Positions 17,501 to 18,754 of a stretch of DNA of 18,754 nucleotides are shown here, in pieces. A program made the position numbers and the translations under genes. Positions within the stretch are counted from its first letter, which is position 1. Each line of letters opens with the position of its first letter. The stretch is from JBBSUQ01 sp038234235 (GTDB lineage Bacteria > Bacteroidota > Bacteroidia > Flavobacteriales_D > Crocinitomicaceae), in assembly GCA_038234235.1 (NCBI GenBank), contig JBBSUQ010000053.1:1-18754 (forward strand), given 5' to 3'. Under the pieces are notes generated by a model. The model searched no databases. It saw only the letters and a list, made by a program, of their open reading frames with translations, and was not told the DNA's origin.

Positions 17501-17769
17501 AATCTGCTTGGCGAGAAATGGCTAAACAAGTTGCTCATGAGATTAAAAATCCTTTAACTCCAATGAAATTAAGTATTCAACAATTACAAAGGGTTTATGA
17601 TCCAAATGATCCCAATTCAAGGGAAAAATTACAAAAAGTTAGTCAGTCGGTAATAGAGCAAATAGATGCTTTGACTAAAATAGCAAATGAATTTTCCAAT
17701 TTTGCAAAAATGCCTAAAAGCACTGAAGAAATTATCGATTTGCTACCACTTATAGAAGGATTAATATAA
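14542..17769 (+). CDS. Multi-sensor membrane histidine kinase, N-terminal part, interrupted by an in-frame TAA before the ATPase domain
   Basis: 1075 residues of an NtrY-like sensor kinase. In order: membrane anchor (6-23), first extracytoplasmic region (about 25-197), a bundle of about eight membrane segments (199-446), second extracytoplasmic region (about 450-695), two more segments (697-715, 731-755), third extracytoplasmic region (about 756-903), membrane segment (905-925), HAMP linker (about 920-980), and the HisKA dimerisation domain with the H-box MAKQVAHEIKNPLTPMKL at 993-1010, phospho-acceptor His999. The TAA at codon 1076 removes the HATPase domain, which continues in the same frame to 18180, giving an undisrupted capacity of 1212 residues. 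As it stands the product could accept phosphate but not bind ATP. It starts immediately after the udk stop. No response regulator is adjacent. The gene is a recent pseudogene, or the stop is a sequence error. Confidence 0.88.
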   Translation: MAYLKKYYLFLCLILSTIILYTIYKNNTSLNPENTVEELSSTLIEQQNKLEKYLDFTEKEIYLHGLKKLKRTDKKTDFYLHLYRNESLIYWNTNQLPILRFADIHYPSEGIVHLQNGWYYAKIKEVDGISICASFLIKHDFPYNNNNLQNTFADNFNFHYNALLTLDMEDGIQVLDSQKNYLFSVADIENLPLNNIQSFWVLMAFLLPIFFLGCILFQFVANKNLKIQWLTIVIIVTLRMILLYFSWTSMFDFSIAFSPQLYGASLFSPNLAEFILHVLLITWITLVFVKGLKRKLYKFNNYLILFILILIAYFGWTAILITNSGLIEHSDIPLSINRLFNLNAFSIIAIFSLGLLLYTYFLLLFSCCKILHKQHFSGSRLAVLIFILGIVYFFVELHYGFQIPAAAIFPSLILGILSYQFYRQKSNSLYGLGIIYLVFFAFVLAKNMSEFNTRKEIEERIVYANQLSTDQDILTEVEFTKLKTRIDADNFLSKIVANPTTIGQREFQEGLERRVFDNYWERYEMDFFLFDSLGKSILDLPIDQRNNLFEFENIITRHGIVSEVDEEIYHIQDNIDNYTYISNHLITTKYGANGRLIITFKSKKLPEEIGFPQLLISDEAKTLNSLQNYSIARYFNKKLILNYGNFNFPTSIQKFWNKNDSKVGFVNIEGYNHYIFQKSEREFLIISAKNITRIDLLTSFSYIFCFFGIILLPFLIRTNNRKSFTNLTLAIKIQLALVALIFLALLGFGFGSGIFIKNQYNNYTHDVISEKLHSVKMELETKIKSLDVKDINDKGNYLQYWLQKFSRVFIVDINFYNVNGYMVSTSRPKIFNMGLISEQINPTAFKNLALKKRSEFIHEENIGSLYYSSAYIPFFNDNEELIGYVNLQHFGQQKEFENQIQQFLVAIINVFMLLLAISVIAALFVSNWVTAPLRFLQESFAKLSLGKENQMIDYEKNDEIGALVKEYNQKIQELEYAANQLAQSERESAWREMAKQVAHEIKNPLTPMKLSIQQLQRVYDPNDPNSREKLQKVSQSVIEQIDALTKIANEFSNFAKMPKSTEEIIDLLPLIEGLI

Positions 17770-17823
17770 GTATTTAGCGACTCTGAATCCTTTGATATTA
17801 AAATAAATTCTTCTATTAAAAAA

Positions 17824-18180
17824 GTGCTCATTTCCGCAGATAAAAATGCCATGATCCGAGTATTTAACAACCTCATTAAAAATGCAACGCAATCTTTTGA
17901 GGAAGGCAAGATTGGCAAAATTGAAATTATTATTTCACAAGAAATTGAGAATTTTGAAATTGAAATTAAAGACAATGGTAGCGGAATTGAACTAGAAAAC
18001 ATTCAAAATCTTTTTAAACCTTATTTCACAACAAAATCTTCGGGCACAGGTTTGGGACTTGCAATGGTGAAACAAATTATAGAAAATCACAGAGGAAATA
18101 TATATTGCGAAAGCACGCCAGATGTGGGAACATCTTTTATAATCAATCTTCCTAAGGTTAAAAGCAAAGGGATTATTTAA
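17824..18180 (+). CDS. Histidine kinase ATPase domain (C-terminal fragment of the kinase at 14542)
   Basis: This stretch encodes the missing HATPase_c domain in the same frame as the kinase above, with the intervening 17770-17823 also reading as plausible protein. From the GTG at 17824 the fragment is 118 residues. The N box FNNLIKNATQSF spans 14-25, the G1 box is KDNGSG (49-54), the F box is LFKPYFTTK (63-71), and the G2 box is GTGLGLAM (74-81). All ATP-binding boxes are intact, with no further stops or frameshifts. Whether it is translated on its own from GTG 17824 or ATG 17851 is unknown; I see no promoter of its own. Most simply it is the tail of one broken or miscalled gene, 14542-18180. 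Confidence 0.75.
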   Translation: MLISADKNAMIRVFNNLIKNATQSFEEGKIGKIEIIISQEIENFEIEIKDNGSGIELENIQNLFKPYFTTKSSGTGLGLAMVKQIIENHRGNIYCESTPDVGTSFIINLPKVKSKGII

Positions 18181-18210
18181 GAATACACGAGTAAAGCCAA
18201 CAAATTATTA

Positions 18211-18218
18211 TAAATTTG
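18211..18218 (+). promoter_or_regulatory. Candidate -7 element for gpsA
   Basis: TAAATTTG is an exact match to the TAnnTTTG consensus and ends 9 bases before the gpsA ATG at 18228, in the 47-base gap after the kinase. Transcripts starting from it would have almost no leader. No TTG is seen at the -33 distance. Confidence 0.4.
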
Positions 18219-18227
18219 TATTTGGCG

Positions 18228-18754
18228 ATGTCAGATTCTTTACAAAAAATAGCAGTTATTGGTGGCGGAAGCTGGGCAACAGCCTTGGTTAAAATTTTGT
18301 CTAATAATGTAGGTTCGGTAAATTGGTGGATGCGCAACGAAGGCGCAGCAGCTCATATTGTGAAATACAGACACAATCCAAACTATTTACAATCGGTAGA
18401 GTTTGACCTCAACAAAATTGTTGTAAGTACAAATTTGCAAGAAATGATTGAGCCTGCAGAAATAGTAATTATTGCTACACCTTCTGCATTTTTAGTGAAA
18501 ATATTTGAAAATTTTGATAAAAGTTTACTTGCTGGAAAAATCATATTTTCCGCAGTAAAAGGTATAATTCCAGAAAACAATGAAATTCCTGCCCACTTTA
18601 TTCACAATACATTTGATATTCCTTATGAACATATTGGTATAATTTGCGGTCCATGTCATGCCGAAGAGGTTGCTTTAGAAAGACTTTCATACCTCACAAT
18701 TGCTTGTCAAAGTGAAAATATTGCCGAAAAAATGGCAAATTACCTCAATTGTAG
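18228..18754 (+). CDS. gpsA: NAD(P)-dependent glycerol-3-phosphate dehydrogenase, N-terminal part (cut by window edge)
   Basis: The first 175 codons of GpsA, the cytoplasmic enzyme that reduces dihydroxyacetone phosphate to sn-glycerol 3-phosphate for phospholipid synthesis. The frame is open at the right edge. Visible features: the NAD(P)-binding Rossmann motif IAVIGGGSWATAL (residues 8-20), IIATPSAFL (about 84-92), the active-site lysine in SAVKGIIPE (about 111-119), and GPCHAEEVALERLSYLTIA in the second half of the N-terminal domain, a segment where many other GpsA proteins read GPSFA. The start ATG follows an exact TAnnTTTG box and places the Rossmann motif at the normal distance from the N-terminus. 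It is probably transcribed separately from the kinase. Confidence 0.93.
   Translation, partial: MSDSLQKIAVIGGGSWATALVKILSNNVGSVNWWMRNEGAAAHIVKYRHNPNYLQSVEFDLNKIVVSTNLQEMIEPAEIVIIATPSAFLVKIFENFDKSLLAGKIIFSAVKGIIPENNEIPAHFIHNTFDIPYEHIGIICGPCHAEEVALERLSYLTIACQSENIAEKMANYLNC

Noticed and set aside
17643..18002. A 119-codon minus-strand open frame spanning the stop codon in the kinase
   Set aside because: It is antisense to the kinase; the plus strand carries the histidine kinase motifs on both sides, so this is a shadow and does not explain the TAA.

Overview
The window is AT-rich chromosomal DNA from a member of the Bacteroidota, most likely a Flavobacteriales bacterium. The evidence is a secreted protease carrying a type IX secretion (Por) C-terminal sorting domain, TAnnTTTG-like -7 promoter elements without Shine-Dalgarno sequences, a cellulose-synthase-like glycosyltransferase with a carboxypeptidase-regulatory-type N-terminal domain, and the very large multi-sensor histidine kinase typical of the phylum. 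I see no IS element, prophage, tRNA, rRNA or CRISPR array. Both window edges cut genes.

Layout: (a) 1-2374 holds the 3' end of an unrecognised gene, then ispE (minus strand) and accA (plus strand) as a divergent housekeeping pair, closed by a clear terminator. (b) 2416-9441 is a five-gene plus-strand operon. It comprises a soluble NAD(P)H/FAD oxidoreductase overlapping a membrane polyferredoxin of the CcoG/NosR/NapH type, a polyprenyl-phosphate-sugar-synthase-like GT2, a cellulose-synthase-like GT2 with an exported N-terminal domain, and a GT-C type membrane glycosyltransferase. (c) 9442-12539 carries, on the minus strand, a thioredoxin/peroxiredoxin-like exported protein followed by a secreted trypsin-fold protease of the lysyl-endopeptidase kind; a hairpin terminator separates this block from the operon in (b). 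(d) 12620-18180 is a tightly coupled plus-strand run: an unrecognised exported protein (ATGA overlap), uridine kinase (stop directly abutting the next start), and a giant sensor histidine kinase. (e) 18228-18754 is the 5' part of gpsA.

How the genes work together: ispE, accA, udk and gpsA are core isoprenoid, fatty-acid, pyrimidine-salvage and phospholipid genes. The region (b) operon looks like an envelope glycoconjugate module. The DPM-like enzyme could make a lipid-linked hexose for the GT-C enzyme, while the overlapping flavoprotein/polyferredoxin pair could pass electrons from NAD(P)H to the membrane for an unknown reductive step. That assignment is inference.

The most striking single observation is an in-frame TAA at 17767-17769 inside the histidine kinase. 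It lies between the phospho-acceptor His domain and the ATP-binding domain, and the same reading frame stays coding-like on both sides. This is a nonsense mutation, a sequencing/assembly error, or a naturally split or read-through kinase. Full-length coding capacity runs from 14542 to 18180.
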